DNA of 64,000 nucleotides from Limosilactobacillus fermentum (GCF_013394085.1 NZ_CP040910.1:1595112-1659111); one strand, 5' to 3'. Shown: positions 36,961 to 46,590, numbered from the stretch's first letter. The notes: generated by a model not told the origin, from the letters alone. Made by a program: numbers and translations.

Positions 36961-37644
36961 TTAACGGGCAAAGAGCTGCCCAATGACGAAGGTTACCGCC
37001 ATCGTTAATAGGCCGGCCACTACGTTACGAACCACCGACTTTCCGCGTTCAGCGTCCCCCAACACCGCTGCCGCGTACCCGGTGATGCATAGGGCGATCA
37101 AAACGGCAACCACGGTGGCCCAAATCCGGGTGGCCGCCGGAGTAATCATCACCGCCACCATTGGCAGGATCGATCCAAGCGGAAACGAGATCATAGAAGC
37201 GATCGCCGCCGCATAAGGGCTGGTGAATTCATGGGGGTTAAAGCCATGGCGTTCCAGGACAACCGTCCCTAACGCATCTTTAGCCATCAACTCGTTGGTC
37301 GCCTGGGTGGCTAGCGCGGGGTCAATCCCCTGATCCAGGTACTTTTGCTTCACGAAGTCATACTCGCTTTGGTAGTCTTCGTCTAGGCGTTCCTTTTCTT
37401 CAATCAGGGCCATTCGTTGCGAGTCCTTTTGGGTAGAAACCGAAACGTATTCCCCCATTGCCATTGAGATCGTCCCGGCCAGGGCCCCCGATAAACCGGC
37501 AATTAAAATTGCATAACTATTGCTAGTGGCCGCTGCCACCCCAATGACGATCCCCGCCACCGAAATAATGCCATCGTTGGCGCCCATCACGCTAGCCCGC
37601 AAAATGTTAATCCGCCGCGCTAACGATGTTTTTTTCTTCGCCAT
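36961..37644 (-). CDS. VIT1/CCC1-family transporter (intact copy)
   Basis: 227 residues. N-terminal RINILRASVMGANDGIISVA and GEYVSVSTQKDSQR are family signatures, followed by a glutamate-rich cytoplasmic helical domain (LIEEKERLDEDYQSEYDFVK) and three more membrane helices. Eukaryotic and bacterial homologues move Fe2+ or Mn2+ out of the cytoplasm. With the CDF gene and DtxR/MntR-type regulator 3-4 kb away this is a small metal-homeostasis neighbourhood. The start is preceded by AAGGGG. Confidence 0.88.
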   Translation of the reverse strand: MAKKKTSLARRINILRASVMGANDGIISVAGIVIGVAAATSNSYAILIAGLSGALAGTISMAMGEYVSVSTQKDSQRMALIEEKERLDEDYQSEYDFVKQKYLDQGIDPALATQATNELMAKDALGTVVLERHGFNPHEFTSPYAAAIASMISFPLGSILPMVAVMITPAATRIWATVVAVLIALCITGYAAAVLGDAERGKSVVRNVVAGLLTMAVTFVIGQLFAR

Positions 37645-37792
37645 TACGCCACCCCTTCTTCTTTTACTTTAGAACCATTATAATATAACTGAATATAAAA
37701 GCAAGTGGTTTATCAAATTTATAGTTTAAAATTTAGAATAGTTCTAAAAAACGGACACACCTTAATTGGCGTTGTCCGTCTCGGGCGGGATG

Positions 37793-38269
37793 CTATTGAT
37801 AATCCCGGATCTCTTCCGTGCGAATCACAAAAACTGAGGTTCCGGCGTGCTTAGTCATGTAAGAAGCTTGGGAGCCCACCACCTTGCGATTTCCCGGCTT
37901 ACTAATCGAGCCTACAATCAGCAAGTCCGGTTGGAACTCTGGAATGACGTGGTTACAAATCCGTTCAGCGGGACGGTCCCCCTCGTCTACGATCGCCGTG
38001 ATCTTTTTGGGGTCAATCCCGTAATCAATGGCGGCCTGAACGTATTCATCGATCCGTTTTTCGAGGTCCTGGCGGCTGGTGTGAACGTAATCCTTGTCGA
38101 GGGCTTGGAAGACATTAACCGTGTTGGTTTCGTGAATGGATACAATCCCTAATTCACTACCGTCACGCTTGGCCTTCCCCACGGCGTAGGCAAAAGCTGC
38201 CCGGGCATCGGGTGCGTCATCGACCCCGACGAGAATCTTATGGAACGTTTTTGGCTTAATTTCAAACAT
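37793..38269 (-). CDS. Universal stress protein (UspA family)
   Basis: 158 residues. The UspA fold is recognisable from KILVGVDDAPDARAAFAYAV and the ATP-binding type G-x2-G-x9-G-S/T motif, here IVGSISKPGNRKVVGSQASY. Cytoplasmic. The role in stress tolerance is inferred from the family only. It is divergent from the acetyltransferase gene that follows. Confidence 0.9.
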   Translation of the reverse strand: MFEIKPKTFHKILVGVDDAPDARAAFAYAVGKAKRDGSELGIVSIHETNTVNVFQALDKDYVHTSRQDLEKRIDEYVQAAIDYGIDPKKITAIVDEGDRPAERICNHVIPEFQPDLLIVGSISKPGNRKVVGSQASYMTKHAGTSVFVIRTEEIRDYQ

Positions 38270-38416
38270 GAAATTTCTCCTCTCTTTCGGGGGCCGGCAA
38301 CCCGGATCGTCCCCCTAATTGTGTTCATAAATTAGTATTGCACTATTAGCACCGATTGTAAATCAGATTTTTTAGCCTTCCCTAATTTTATTTTCTAACC
38401 CTAGAAATTCATCCCA

Positions 38417-38444
38417 TTGTCGCAGCCCTGATCCGTGCTATACT
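38417..38444 (+). promoter_or_regulatory. Promoter of the ElaA-like acetyltransferase gene
   Basis: TTGTCG (38417-38422), a 16-nt spacer and TATACT (38439-38444), the latter in an extended -10 context (TGCTATACT), 30 nt before the ATG. Confidence 0.6.
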
Positions 38445-38474
38445 TAGTCAATCATCTTTTTAGGGGGACCTTCG

Positions 38475-38909
38475 ATGCTGTTTGATAAGACATTTTCGCA
38501 ATTAACCACCACTGAACTCTTTCAAATTTACCGGCTCCGGGCGGCCGTCTTCATCGTGGCCCAGTCCCGGGTCGTCCAAGACCCCGACGACGTCGACCTC
38601 ATCGCTCGCCATATTTTCATCAAGGACGGAGACGCAATCGTCGCATACGCCCGGGTGTACCCTGCGGACGGCGGCGTTTCCTTTGGGCGGGTCGTCACCG
38701 CGGCCAGCCATCGCGGCCAAGGACTGGGCCGGGAATTAATGGATGGCGTAATGGACTGCATCCGGAAATATTTCCCGGGAAATCCCATCCATATCCACGC
38801 CCAAGAACAGGTAGAACGTTTCTACCACCAGTGGGGCTTCCAAAGCGAAGGGGCGCCGTTTATTCTCGCCCAAACCCCACACGTTAAAATGACCCACCCC
38901 GCCATATAA
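38475..38909 (+). CDS. ElaA-like GNAT N-acetyltransferase
   Basis: 144 residues. FQIYRLRAAVFIVAQ near the N-terminus and the acetyl-CoA loop FGRVVTAASHRGQGLGREL followed by IHAQEQVERFYHQWGF are characteristic of the ElaA subgroup. The acceptor is unknown. RBS AGGGGG before ATG; a terminator follows directly. Confidence 0.88.
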   Translation: MLFDKTFSQLTTTELFQIYRLRAAVFIVAQSRVVQDPDDVDLIARHIFIKDGDAIVAYARVYPADGGVSFGRVVTAASHRGQGLGRELMDGVMDCIRKYFPGNPIHIHAQEQVERFYHQWGFQSEGAPFILAQTPHVKMTHPAI

Positions 38910-38957
38910 ACAAACCTCCACCCCGACCATCAACTTAGTCAGGGTGGAGGTTTTTAA
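38910..38957. terminator. Bidirectional terminator between the acetyltransferase and CPBP genes
   Basis: AACCTCCACCC-GAC and GTC-GGGTGGAGGTTTTT pair around a 10-nt loop. Confidence 0.88.
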
Positions 38958-40172
38958 TTAGAAGCGAAAATCAAGGCGGTAGCCAAAGCTTTGGTCACTC
39001 CCCATCAAGCGTTGGGCGTGCCGTTCTAGCACCGTCCGCCGCTTACCGTGCATCATCCACACCGTTAGAAGGATGAAGAAGACCAGTTCCACTAACGTCA
39101 ACACCCAGCTAGAGGTGGTTGGCGTTCCAGTTAAGGGGGTAACCCCCCCAGTTCCATCAGCCGCAAAGGCTAGCCAATCAAATAAAAAGTGCATCAAAAT
39201 CGTTAACCAAAGCTGGCCGGTGTACAAAAAGACCACCAGGTAAAAAAGGCCAAATCCCACGGCCCCCGTGATCTGCAGGACGGTATCTGCTAAGGGTTGA
39301 CCAGCCGCGTTCAAGAGGTGGGCGAACCCAAACAGTAGCGCCGAAACGGCCAAGGGGCCACCAAGGGGCCAGCGGGTGTTTTTTAAGGCCACCAAAAGGA
39401 CCGCCAAGATAACAAAGCGGCAAAGGGTTTCTTCCCCAATTCCGGCACACAGGGCCACCAAAAAGTTACTGCTACTAGTTAGGCCCTGGCGCAGGGTCGT
39501 TAGGCTAACCCCACCTATGTTAACTCCGGTCACGACCAGGTCCACGGCCACCAGGAAGGCGAAGGTCAGCCAGCTCCAGCCCCAACCAAATTTAGGCAGG
39601 AGGCCAGGCCAAGCCAGCTCCCAGGCCCGCATGAGGGTAGTAGCGGTGATTAAAAAGGCCAACGCCCCCACCACGTGAGAGCTAACGATGGTTTGCATGA
39701 TCGGCGGCCCAGCGAACTTCACCGGTAGGGAAATTGTCATTCCTAAAATAATCAACAAGAACCAGTAAAAGCTGTAGCAAAGCCGGGAAAGCCCCCACTT
39801 AAAGGCACCCCCAATTTCGCTAGCAAGGGGGGCGAACATGATCAGATAGTAGATTAGGGCCAAAACGACGACGCCCCGGGCCGGAAGCTGGAGCCGAACG
39901 ATAATTTGGCGGGTCACCGTTCCCCAGACCATGAGCAAGGCCAGGGGCTGAAAGATGGCTTGTAGCCAACGGTTGGTGGCCGCTAGCCATGTAGGGACCG
40001 CCGGCAGGGAGGCAACGATTAGCCCAATTGCCGTAATTACGCCTAAAAAAATCATCAGGTAGCCCTGATGGATGCCAACGTACATTTCCCACCCACTAAT
40101 AACGAGCAGGAAAAAGAGTGCGGCGACCAATTGGGTCTCATACCAGATGTGCAGGTAATCTCTTCCTGACAT
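38958..40172 (-). CDS. CPBP family intramembrane metalloprotease (CAAX protease-like)
   Basis: 404 residues with at least ten hydrophobic segments. The Abi/CPBP motifs are visible: GIGEETLCRF (EExxxR), FGFAHLLNA and LMHFLFDWLAF. In bacteria such proteins have been linked to bacteriocin maturation or self-immunity and to membrane protein cleavage, but no bacteriocin genes are nearby. The ATG at 40170-40172 follows TTGGAGGTAATAAG; the longer reading frame has no such signal. Confidence 0.82.
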   Translation of the reverse strand: MSGRDYLHIWYETQLVAALFFLLVISGWEMYVGIHQGYLMIFLGVITAIGLIVASLPAVPTWLAATNRWLQAIFQPLALLMVWGTVTRQIIVRLQLPARGVVVLALIYYLIMFAPLASEIGGAFKWGLSRLCYSFYWFLLIILGMTISLPVKFAGPPIMQTIVSSHVVGALAFLITATTLMRAWELAWPGLLPKFGWGWSWLTFAFLVAVDLVVTGVNIGGVSLTTLRQGLTSSSNFLVALCAGIGEETLCRFVILAVLLVALKNTRWPLGGPLAVSALLFGFAHLLNAAGQPLADTVLQITGAVGFGLFYLVVFLYTGQLWLTILMHFLFDWLAFAADGTGGVTPLTGTPTTSSWVLTLVELVFFILLTVWMMHGKRRTVLERHAQRLMGSDQSFGYRLDFRF

Positions 40173-40272
40173 CTTATTACCTCCAATCAAACTTTCATTT
40201 CCTATAACTATGATGGTAACAAAGTCCCGGGTCAAGCAAAAGGGAAAAGCAAAATTTTAATGTTCGCACAAT

Positions 40273-40318
40273 CAAAAAGGGCCCTGCCAAGTTCGTTAAC
40301 CGAACCTACCGGAACCCT
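40273..40318 (-). terminator. Probable terminator of the RNase J gene
   Basis: On the minus strand an interrupted stem, AGGG...GGTTCG/CGAAC...GGCCCT, ends in TTTTTG, about 25 nt past the stop codon. Confidence 0.5.
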
Positions 40319-40342
40319 AATTGCTTACGAAACCTGATTTAA

Positions 40343-42175
40343 CTATTCGGTGACCGTAGCCGTTTCCTTCGCAGCCGTTTTCTTGGCGTTCGGACGACAC
40401 TTACGGTTGTTACGCCGGGTTGCCCCGGATCCTTCCTTACCATCTTCGGCTTGGTTTTTCTTTGGTGCCCGTTCCTGAGCATCGGCGTTTAGGATCGTCA
40501 CCATCGGAATAATGACTGGGCGCCGGCCGGTCCGGTCGTACAAGAGCCGTTGCAAACGTAAGACGATCATCCGGTTAATGGCCCGGCGATCAACCCGCTT
40601 GTGGTTCTTGAAGGTGTTTAGGATCGCCCAGAAGACTTCGTGATTGGCCGCCTTGATCAGTTCCTGGGATTCGTGCATGTAAACAAAGCCCCGGGAAACA
40701 ATATCTGGCCCCGCCACGATCTGGTAGTCCTTTAAGTCGACCACGGCCACCGCCGTTACAACCCCTTCTTCGGAGAGCATCCGCCGTTCGCGAATTTCCG
40801 GATCACCAACTGAATCGCTGACGTCGCGTCCGTCAATGTAAACGTCCCCCATCGATTCGATGTGGTCGGCTAAGCGACAGGTGTCCTTGGTCAAGGCCAG
40901 AACGTCCCCGTTTTCCAGGATGAAGGTGTTTTCCTTTGGCACCCCGGTCAATTGGGCCAGCTTAGTGTGGATCTTTTGCATCCGGTATTCACCGTGGACC
41001 GGGGCGAAGAACTTCGGCTTCATCAAGCGCAGCATTAGTTCTTCGTCAATTTGGCCCCCGTGCCCGGACGTGTGGATGTTGTTAACGTAACCATGGATAA
41101 CGGTAGCGCCGCTTTCTTCCAACTTGTTAATCAGGGCGTTGACCGAAGTCGTGTTCCCCGGAATTGGGTTGGAGGAGAAGACCACCGTATCTTCAGGTTG
41201 GATCGTGATCTGACGGTGGGTCCCGTTAGCGATCCGTGACAGGGCGGCCATCGGTTCCCCCTGCGAACCAGTACACATGATCATGACCTTTTCCGGTGGG
41301 TAGGAGTTTAACTCGTTGGGGTCGATCAAGGAGTCTTCCGGGATCTTTAGGTAACCCAGTGCCTGACCCGCCGCAATGGCGTTTTCCATTGACCGACCAA
41401 AAATGGCGATCTTGCGGCCCTGGCGCATGGCGGCGTCAGAGGCTTCCCGCAACCGGTAAACGTTGGAGGCAAAGGAGGCAAAGATGATCCGCCCCTTAAT
41501 TCGTTCGAAGACCCGCCGAATATGGATGTCAACCCAGCGTTCGGACTTAGTGAACTCCGGCCGTTCGGCGTTGGTGGAGTCCGAGGTCAACAAGAGCACC
41601 CCTTCTTCACCCAGCTTGGCCATTTGTTGGAAGTTGGGCGCCGGCAAGTTGCCAACCGGGGTTAAATCAAACTTGAAGTCCCCGGTTTGAATGATCGTCC
41701 CTTGCGGGGTGTGAACCGCTACCCCCACCGTATCCGGAATCGAGTGGGTAGTCCGGAAGAAGGAAACCCACAGCTTCTTAAAGTGAACCTCGGAGAATTC
41801 ATCAATCTCGTGCAGTTCCGTGCTCCGCAAGAGGTGCTTTTCGTCTAACTTCCCCTTAATCAACGAGGTGGCAAACGGACCGGCATAGATCGGCACGTTA
41901 ACCTTTTGCAAGAAGAAGGGCAAGCCTCCAATGTGGTCTTCGTGACCGTGGGTAATGAAAATCCCTTTAATCTTTTCCTTATTTTCAACTAGGTAATCGT
42001 AATTTTGAATGACGTAATTGACCCCGAGTAGTTCGTCTTCCGGGAAGAGTACCCCACAGTCAATGATCACAATTTCATCTTGGAACTGAACACAGTACAT
42101 GTTCTTCCCAATTTCCCCTAGGCCCCCGACAGCAAAGAAGGCCACTTCATTATTCTTAATTTGTAACTTACGCAT
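40343..42175 (-). CDS. rnj: Ribonuclease J
   Basis: 610 residues. Metallo-beta-lactamase/beta-CASP nuclease with 5'-3' exo- and endonuclease activity in mRNA decay and rRNA maturation. The metal site HGHEDH is at residues 76-81, and the beta-CASP motif TGSQGEP and later HTSGHGG are intact. The C-terminal tail (from about residue 560) is basic and low in complexity (KKNQAEDGKEGSGATRRNN), longer than in most homologues. Whether this is the J1 or J2 paralogue cannot be settled here. The ATG at 42173-42175 follows AAGGAAAGG; the frame extends upstream without a ribosome binding site. Confidence 0.92.
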   Translation of the reverse strand: MRKLQIKNNEVAFFAVGGLGEIGKNMYCVQFQDEIVIIDCGVLFPEDELLGVNYVIQNYDYLVENKEKIKGIFITHGHEDHIGGLPFFLQKVNVPIYAGPFATSLIKGKLDEKHLLRSTELHEIDEFSEVHFKKLWVSFFRTTHSIPDTVGVAVHTPQGTIIQTGDFKFDLTPVGNLPAPNFQQMAKLGEEGVLLLTSDSTNAERPEFTKSERWVDIHIRRVFERIKGRIIFASFASNVYRLREASDAAMRQGRKIAIFGRSMENAIAAGQALGYLKIPEDSLIDPNELNSYPPEKVMIMCTGSQGEPMAALSRIANGTHRQITIQPEDTVVFSSNPIPGNTTSVNALINKLEESGATVIHGYVNNIHTSGHGGQIDEELMLRLMKPKFFAPVHGEYRMQKIHTKLAQLTGVPKENTFILENGDVLALTKDTCRLADHIESMGDVYIDGRDVSDSVGDPEIRERRMLSEEGVVTAVAVVDLKDYQIVAGPDIVSRGFVYMHESQELIKAANHEVFWAILNTFKNHKRVDRRAINRMIVLRLQRLLYDRTGRRPVIIPMVTILNADAQERAPKKNQAEDGKEGSGATRRNNRKCRPNAKKTAAKETATVTE

Positions 42176-42363
42176 AAGTACCTTTCCTTTATCTTTAGTT
42201 GCGATAACGATCGGAACTTCTGGATACACCAAAAGGAGGGCTTCTCCAGTTGTTGCCGCCCTGACGTTTTATTCAGTTTTTCGTTATTTTTTCGTCCGTA
42301 ATAAACTATGAATAGTTTACCACATGCGGGGGGTGAATCATAGTTGGATCACCTGAGTAACTA

Positions 42364-42404
42364 AAACGGGGCCAAGAGAAAGCGAATTTCCCTCAACCCC
42401 GTTT
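42364..42404 (-). terminator. Terminator of the 113-residue hypothetical gene
   Basis: AAACGGGG and CCCCGTTT close an interrupted stem with GAGAAA/TTTC pairing inside, followed by TTTTAG on the minus strand. Confidence 0.65.
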
Positions 42405-42446
42405 AAATCTTTAAAGATAGTTCGGTTTTAGTCCCCTAAGCACAAA

Positions 42447-42788
42447 TTAGTTTTCTTTAATTAGGCCGGCGTGCTTATCGGCGTACCACTGTTGCCAAGT
42501 AGTAGTGGTATGCCCCCGTTGATCATAGGTCATGTCGAGGGCCGCTAAGACCCCCCGGTAAGCCGCTACCGTCATCCGGAGGCTAACGGCGGTGTCGTGT
42601 TCAATCGTCCCCTGCCGGTTCTCACCTAAAACGTGATTAATTTCAGCCACCAAGCGGTCATCGGCCAGGGCCGCAATGATCTCCAAATCATCGTGCTTGA
42701 AGTGTGCTACGTAAAAAGGAGCAAATTCCATTACCGCCACGGTCTGTGCTTCGTCATTTAACTGATTAAATTGGTATTGTTCTGGCAT
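42447..42788 (-). CDS. Conserved hypothetical protein, 113 residues
   Basis: Not recognised. A soluble, acidic, mainly helical protein without signal peptide, membrane segment or obvious motif. ATG at 42786-42788 with GAAAGGAAGG in front. It has its own terminator and lies between RNase J and the MerR regulator. Confidence 0.7.
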   Translation of the reverse strand: MPEQYQFNQLNDEAQTVAVMEFAPFYVAHFKHDDLEIIAALADDRLVAEINHVLGENRQGTIEHDTAVSLRMTVAAYRGVLAALDMTYDQRGHTTTTWQQWYADKHAGLIKEN

Positions 42789-42882
42789 TTTTTGCCTTCC
42801 TTTCACAACCAAGACAACCTGTTTCTACTATATAAATATAGCCTAGCACTTTTTAGCGGGTTCGGCATAGAAGAGTCACCAA

Positions 42883-43320
42883 TTATTTAGTATCAAACAG
42901 GCGTAACTCCACGTGGTCATCTTCTTTGACGATCGCCTCCACCGACTTCTTGGGGTCGTCTGCTAAGGGCCCTAAATCAATGCGGGTTCCCTCCTTGGTC
43001 GCCTCTATTTCAAAGACCCGGTCAATAATAAAGCGCTGAAAGTCCTTCATTTGACTGCGCCGTTCGTCTTCTTTTGCAACCGCCACTGGTAGGGTGTAAC
43101 CCTCATCTAAGTAGTACTTAATCCCCATTACCTGAAAGAGGGTTGCTAACTGGTATTTATGGCTGGAATTTTCTTGGGTTTGCTCCGAGTGGATGTAGCC
43201 CTTGCGCTCCCAATAGCGGAGCTGACTGGGTGAGACTTCCGCGGCTTCGGCTAGTTCTCGCATACTTAGCCGCAGGTTCGCCTTGATAAATCGTTTCCGG
43301 TAGATCGATGCTAGCGACAC
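42883..43320 (-). CDS. MerR-family transcriptional regulator, divergent to an MFS pump
   Basis: 145 residues. The helix-turn-helix and wing are LSMRELAEAAEVSPSQLRYW followed by ERKGYIHSEQ (residues about 17-50). There is a short effector region and no cysteine pattern for metal sensing. Start is GTG at 43318-43320, eight bases from GAGGAGGG; the frame is open further upstream across the promoter. It is divergent from the MFS transporter with a shared palindrome, so it very likely controls that operon and itself. The inducer is unknown. Confidence 0.85.
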   Translation of the reverse strand: MSLASIYRKRFIKANLRLSMRELAEAAEVSPSQLRYWERKGYIHSEQTQENSSHKYQLATLFQVMGIKYYLDEGYTLPVAVAKEDERRSQMKDFQRFIIDRVFEIEATKEGTRIDLGPLADDPKKSVEAIVKEDDHVELRLFDTK

Positions 43321-43359
43321 GCCTATCCCTCCTCTTAATTTACGAAATAAAACAGGGTT

Positions 43360-43422
43360 ATTATCTAATTTTGCGTAATCTTTGTCAAATAATTTGACAA
43401 AGATCTCCAAGAGTAATATATT
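43360..43422. promoter_or_regulatory. Back-to-back promoters sharing a 21-bp palindrome
   Basis: The palindrome TTTGTCAAAT-A-ATTTGACAAA (43381-43401) contains a TTGACA on each strand. To the right TTGACA (43394-43399), 17 nt and TATATT (43417-43422) form the MFS promoter. To the left TTGACA (43383-43388), 17 nt and GATAAT (43360-43365) form the promoter of the MerR gene. One bound repressor could therefore block both -35 boxes. Confidence 0.85.
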
Positions 43423-43467
43423 AATTCCTGTTTAGATTTTACAAAAAGTAAGAAAGAAGGCTTTATC

Positions 43468-44952
43468 TTGCAGTCCAATCAACGACCAATGGACATCAAC
43501 GGCAAGCCATACAACCGGGCGATTCTGGTTGCCGTGCTGACCGTTGGTTCCTTCTTTACGATGTTGACCGGGACCTTCTTGGCGACCGCTTACCCCGCCA
43601 TCATGCGTTCCTTTGACATTTCCACTTCGACCGTTCAGTGGTTGACGACTAGTTTCATGCTGGTGACCGGGATCATGATCCCGATCTCGGCTTGGTTAAT
43701 CAACAAGCTGAACTCCCGGGTGATGTACATTTCGGCGATGGCGACGTTCTTAATCGGAACGATCATCGCCTTTACCGCCCCGAACTTCGGCCTCCTCTTA
43801 ACTGGCCGGGTGATCCAATCAATCGGGGTAGGGGTTTCGATGCCGCTAAACCAGACCGTCATGTTATCGATCTTCCCGCCGGAAAAGCGGGGCGCCGCCA
43901 TGGGGGTGGTGGGGGTCGCCATGGGGTTAGCCCCTGCCGTTGGTCCAACCATGTCCGGTTTGATCGTCGACAATTGGTCCTGGCGGGACCTCTTCGGGAT
44001 CATGATTCCAGCCATCGTGATCGTGATTGCCCTAGCCCTGGTTTACATGAAGCCAGTGCTAAAGGTGCACCAACAACCAATGGATCTTTGGTCAATCATC
44101 ACTTCTACGGTTGGGTTCGGGGGCCTCTTGTACGGGGTTTCAGAAGCATCCAACCGCGGCTGGGGTGACGCCTTAGTCCTGTCTTGCATCGTGATCGGGA
44201 TCATCTTTATCGTCCTTTTTGCCCACCGGCAACTCCACTTGGACGACCCCTTCTTGGACCTAACCGTCTTCAAGTACGGTGAATTTACCCTGGCGGCCGT
44301 TTTATCCAGTGCCGTTAACTTGGCCATGGTCGGGGTGGAAATGCTATTGCCGTTATACATCCAAAATATCCGTGGTGAATCGGCCTTCCACTCCGGGTTA
44401 ATGCTGTTGCCGGGGGCTTTGATGCTGGGGTTAATGTCTCCAGTAACTGGGCGCTTATTCGACCGTTACGGGGCCCGGTTCCTTTCGATCACCGGGTTGA
44501 CCCTCTTGATCATCGGAACGGTGCCGTTTTTAACCCTGACTAAAAACACCCCCGTTATTTCAATCGTGGTCTTCTACGCCATTCGGTTATTTGGGGTCTC
44601 AATGGTCTTCATGCCGGTAACGACCTCGGGGATGAACGTCTTGCCAATCACGGAAATGGCGCACGGGACGGCTGTTAACAACACCTTCCGCCAGACGATG
44701 AGTTCCATTGGGACCGCCATTATGACGACCGTCTTGACCAACGTCACCAACATGCAAAAACCAACCCACGCCCTACTAGAAAAGGCGCCCCTTTCCTACA
44801 AGGACCACTACATCAACGCTACTCTGGCCGGTTTCCACGCCGCCTTCTTGGTGGCCGCCCTCTTTGCCGTGATCTCCTTGATCCTCGCCTTCTTCCTGAA
44901 GAACGGTAACCGGGCCCGCGAAATCGCCTTGCAACAACAGAAGGGGGAATAA
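43468..44952 (+). CDS. MFS multidrug efflux transporter (DHA2/EmrB type)
   Basis: 494 residues, predicted 14 membrane segments. The drug:H+ antiporter signatures are present: ATAYPAIMRSFDISTSTVQWL in the first loop (split as ATAYPAIMRSFDI and STSTVQWL), LTGRVIQSIGVGVSMPL (motif B) and MGVVGVAMGLAPAVGPTMSG (motif C). It likely exports amphipathic drugs or toxic compounds. The start is TTG at 43468-43470 behind AGAAGG. It is followed after 3 nt by a DUF4811 gene and controlled from the shared palindrome. Confidence 0.9.
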   Translation: MQSNQRPMDINGKPYNRAILVAVLTVGSFFTMLTGTFLATAYPAIMRSFDISTSTVQWLTTSFMLVTGIMIPISAWLINKLNSRVMYISAMATFLIGTIIAFTAPNFGLLLTGRVIQSIGVGVSMPLNQTVMLSIFPPEKRGAAMGVVGVAMGLAPAVGPTMSGLIVDNWSWRDLFGIMIPAIVIVIALALVYMKPVLKVHQQPMDLWSIITSTVGFGGLLYGVSEASNRGWGDALVLSCIVIGIIFIVLFAHRQLHLDDPFLDLTVFKYGEFTLAAVLSSAVNLAMVGVEMLLPLYIQNIRGESAFHSGLMLLPGALMLGLMSPVTGRLFDRYGARFLSITGLTLLIIGTVPFLTLTKNTPVISIVVFYAIRLFGVSMVFMPVTTSGMNVLPITEMAHGTAVNNTFRQTMSSIGTAIMTTVLTNVTNMQKPTHALLEKAPLSYKDHYINATLAGFHAAFLVAALFAVISLILAFFLKNGNRAREIALQQQKGE

Positions 44953-44955
44953 GCA

Positions 44956-45660
44956 ATGATCATCGTCTTAGTATTACTATCAACAATTGCCTTTTACCTC
45001 TTCACCGCCGTTTGGCAAAAAATGCCCGGCCGAACGCTCTGGTCGTTTGTAAGTCTAGTCGTCTTGGTGCTTTCGATCGTGTCCTTTGTTTTACACGATA
45101 ACCACCACATGGGAATGAAACTAGAAACGACCAACACCACTTCTAGCTTGGTGTCTCCCATCAAGAACCTCAACGTCTTAGTGTACAAGCAGCTAGGATC
45201 TGGGAGTGAAAAGGTCTACGTCTACAAGACCGACCCCAACGCCAAGAAAACCACTACAACGCGCCTAGCCGCCAACACTAAGTCAACGGTGAAGACCACC
45301 ACGTCAACCAACGCCACGGTGGTTAAGCACACCAAGCGTTGGGTTTACAAGAATGGTTTTTCCAAGCTGATGTTTGGCATCTTAGGCGACGATAACGAAG
45401 TCGACCAAGTAACCTACACCTTCAACATCAACGACCAGTGGCTGGTTCTTTCTAGCACCCAAGCCGCTAAGTTACAAGCCCTGATGAAGGACTTCACCGC
45501 TCAAGCAGCGATGAAGTCCAAGGTCGCTGCCCTAGTCCAGGAGGAAGTGGCCGCCAAACTCAAGGCTAACCCAACGATGAGCGCCACTGACCAAGCCGCG
45601 CTCCAGGCTGCCGCTTTAAAGAGCGCTGAGGCAACCGTTATCGGCCAAATGTTAAAGTAA
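44956..45660 (+). CDS. DUF4811 domain-containing membrane protein
   Basis: 234 residues: two N-terminal membrane segments (residues about 1-20 and 27-47) followed by a large soluble domain rich in threonine and lysine (about 80-120) and a helical alanine-rich C-terminus. This matches the DUF4811 proteins that often accompany MFS pumps in lactobacilli. It starts 3 nt after the MFS gene, so it probably belongs to the efflux system. The function is unknown. Confidence 0.8.
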   Translation: MIIVLVLLSTIAFYLFTAVWQKMPGRTLWSFVSLVVLVLSIVSFVLHDNHHMGMKLETTNTTSSLVSPIKNLNVLVYKQLGSGSEKVYVYKTDPNAKKTTTTRLAANTKSTVKTTTSTNATVVKHTKRWVYKNGFSKLMFGILGDDNEVDQVTYTFNINDQWLVLSSTQAAKLQALMKDFTAQAAMKSKVAALVQEEVAAKLKANPTMSATDQAALQAAALKSAEATVIGQMLK

Positions 45661-45673
45661 TTAATGCCACACT

Positions 45674-45708
45674 AAAAGGGACTCTCCGAATTGGGGAGCC
45701 CCTTTTTT
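45674..45708 (+). terminator. Terminator of the MFS-DUF4811 operon
   Basis: AAAAGGG-CTCTCC and GGGGAG-CCCTTTTTT pair around GAATT. Confidence 0.85.
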
Positions 45709-45750
45709 GTGGTTAGAGGAATTGTTAGCTAAAGAGTGTGGGGTAAATAA

Positions 45751-46590
45751 CTACTTGATGTTGATAAAGTCGACCTTGAACAAACGTGCCAATTGTTCTA
45801 ATTGTTCTTCGCTTAGGGCTAGGGTCAAGACGGTGTGGTGACCACCACCGTACTTCATCCATTGCTTAGCACCCTCAGCCAACCCAATTTCTGGCGTCCA
45901 CATTTGCTTAGCGACCGGCAACTTCGGCATTTCGGCTTCTGGCGTCTTGCAGTCAACCGGGTAGCCAATGAACTTGTAGCCATCATCGAAGTAAGACAGG
46001 GTAATGTCGTAACCCTTCCCTTCGGCCCCAGTGAAGACCAGGCGCGCCGGGTCGTCCTTGCCACCAATCCCCAGTGGGTGAACTTCCACGCGCGGCTTGT
46101 CGGAGGCCAGGGTTGGGTCAACTTCTAGCATGTGCGAACCCATGATGGCTTCGTGACCGTGACGAAGGTCCAGCGTGTAGTCTTCCATCAGGGCGGTTTG
46201 CTTGTTGTCGGCGGCAATCTTAAGCAAGCGGGTTAAGCCGGCCATCTTGAAGTCCCCTTCAGGACCAAAGCCGTAACCATCAATCATCAACAGTTGAACG
46301 GCCAGCCCTGGCAGTTGTTCTAAGCCTTCCAGGTCTTGGAAGTTGTCGGTGAAGGCATCGTAGCCATTGTCATCCAAGAACTTCTTGATCCCCAGGTATT
46401 CACGGAGTTGGTAGCGAACGTTGTGAACGTACTTTTCGTGGTCGTTGTCACCTTCAACCAAGTCATAGTTAGCTTCCAAGTCCTTGTAAGCGGCGTCGAT
46501 TTCGTCTTCGGCGATTCCGTTTACCACCGCTACCAATTCGTTGGTCGGGTAGTAATCAACTGTCCAACCAAACTTGATTTGAGCGGCTGA
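45751..46590 (-). pseudogene. araA: L-arabinose isomerase, 5'-truncated
   Basis: About 280 residues corresponding to the C-terminal 60% of AraA (usual length about 475). Recognisable blocks are [59 protein letters not shown] and [16 protein letters not shown]. The coding similarity ends at about 46590, where a 45-bp palindrome begins. The N-terminal catalytic half is gone and no other ara genes are present, so arabinose use through this locus is excluded. Confidence 0.9.
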
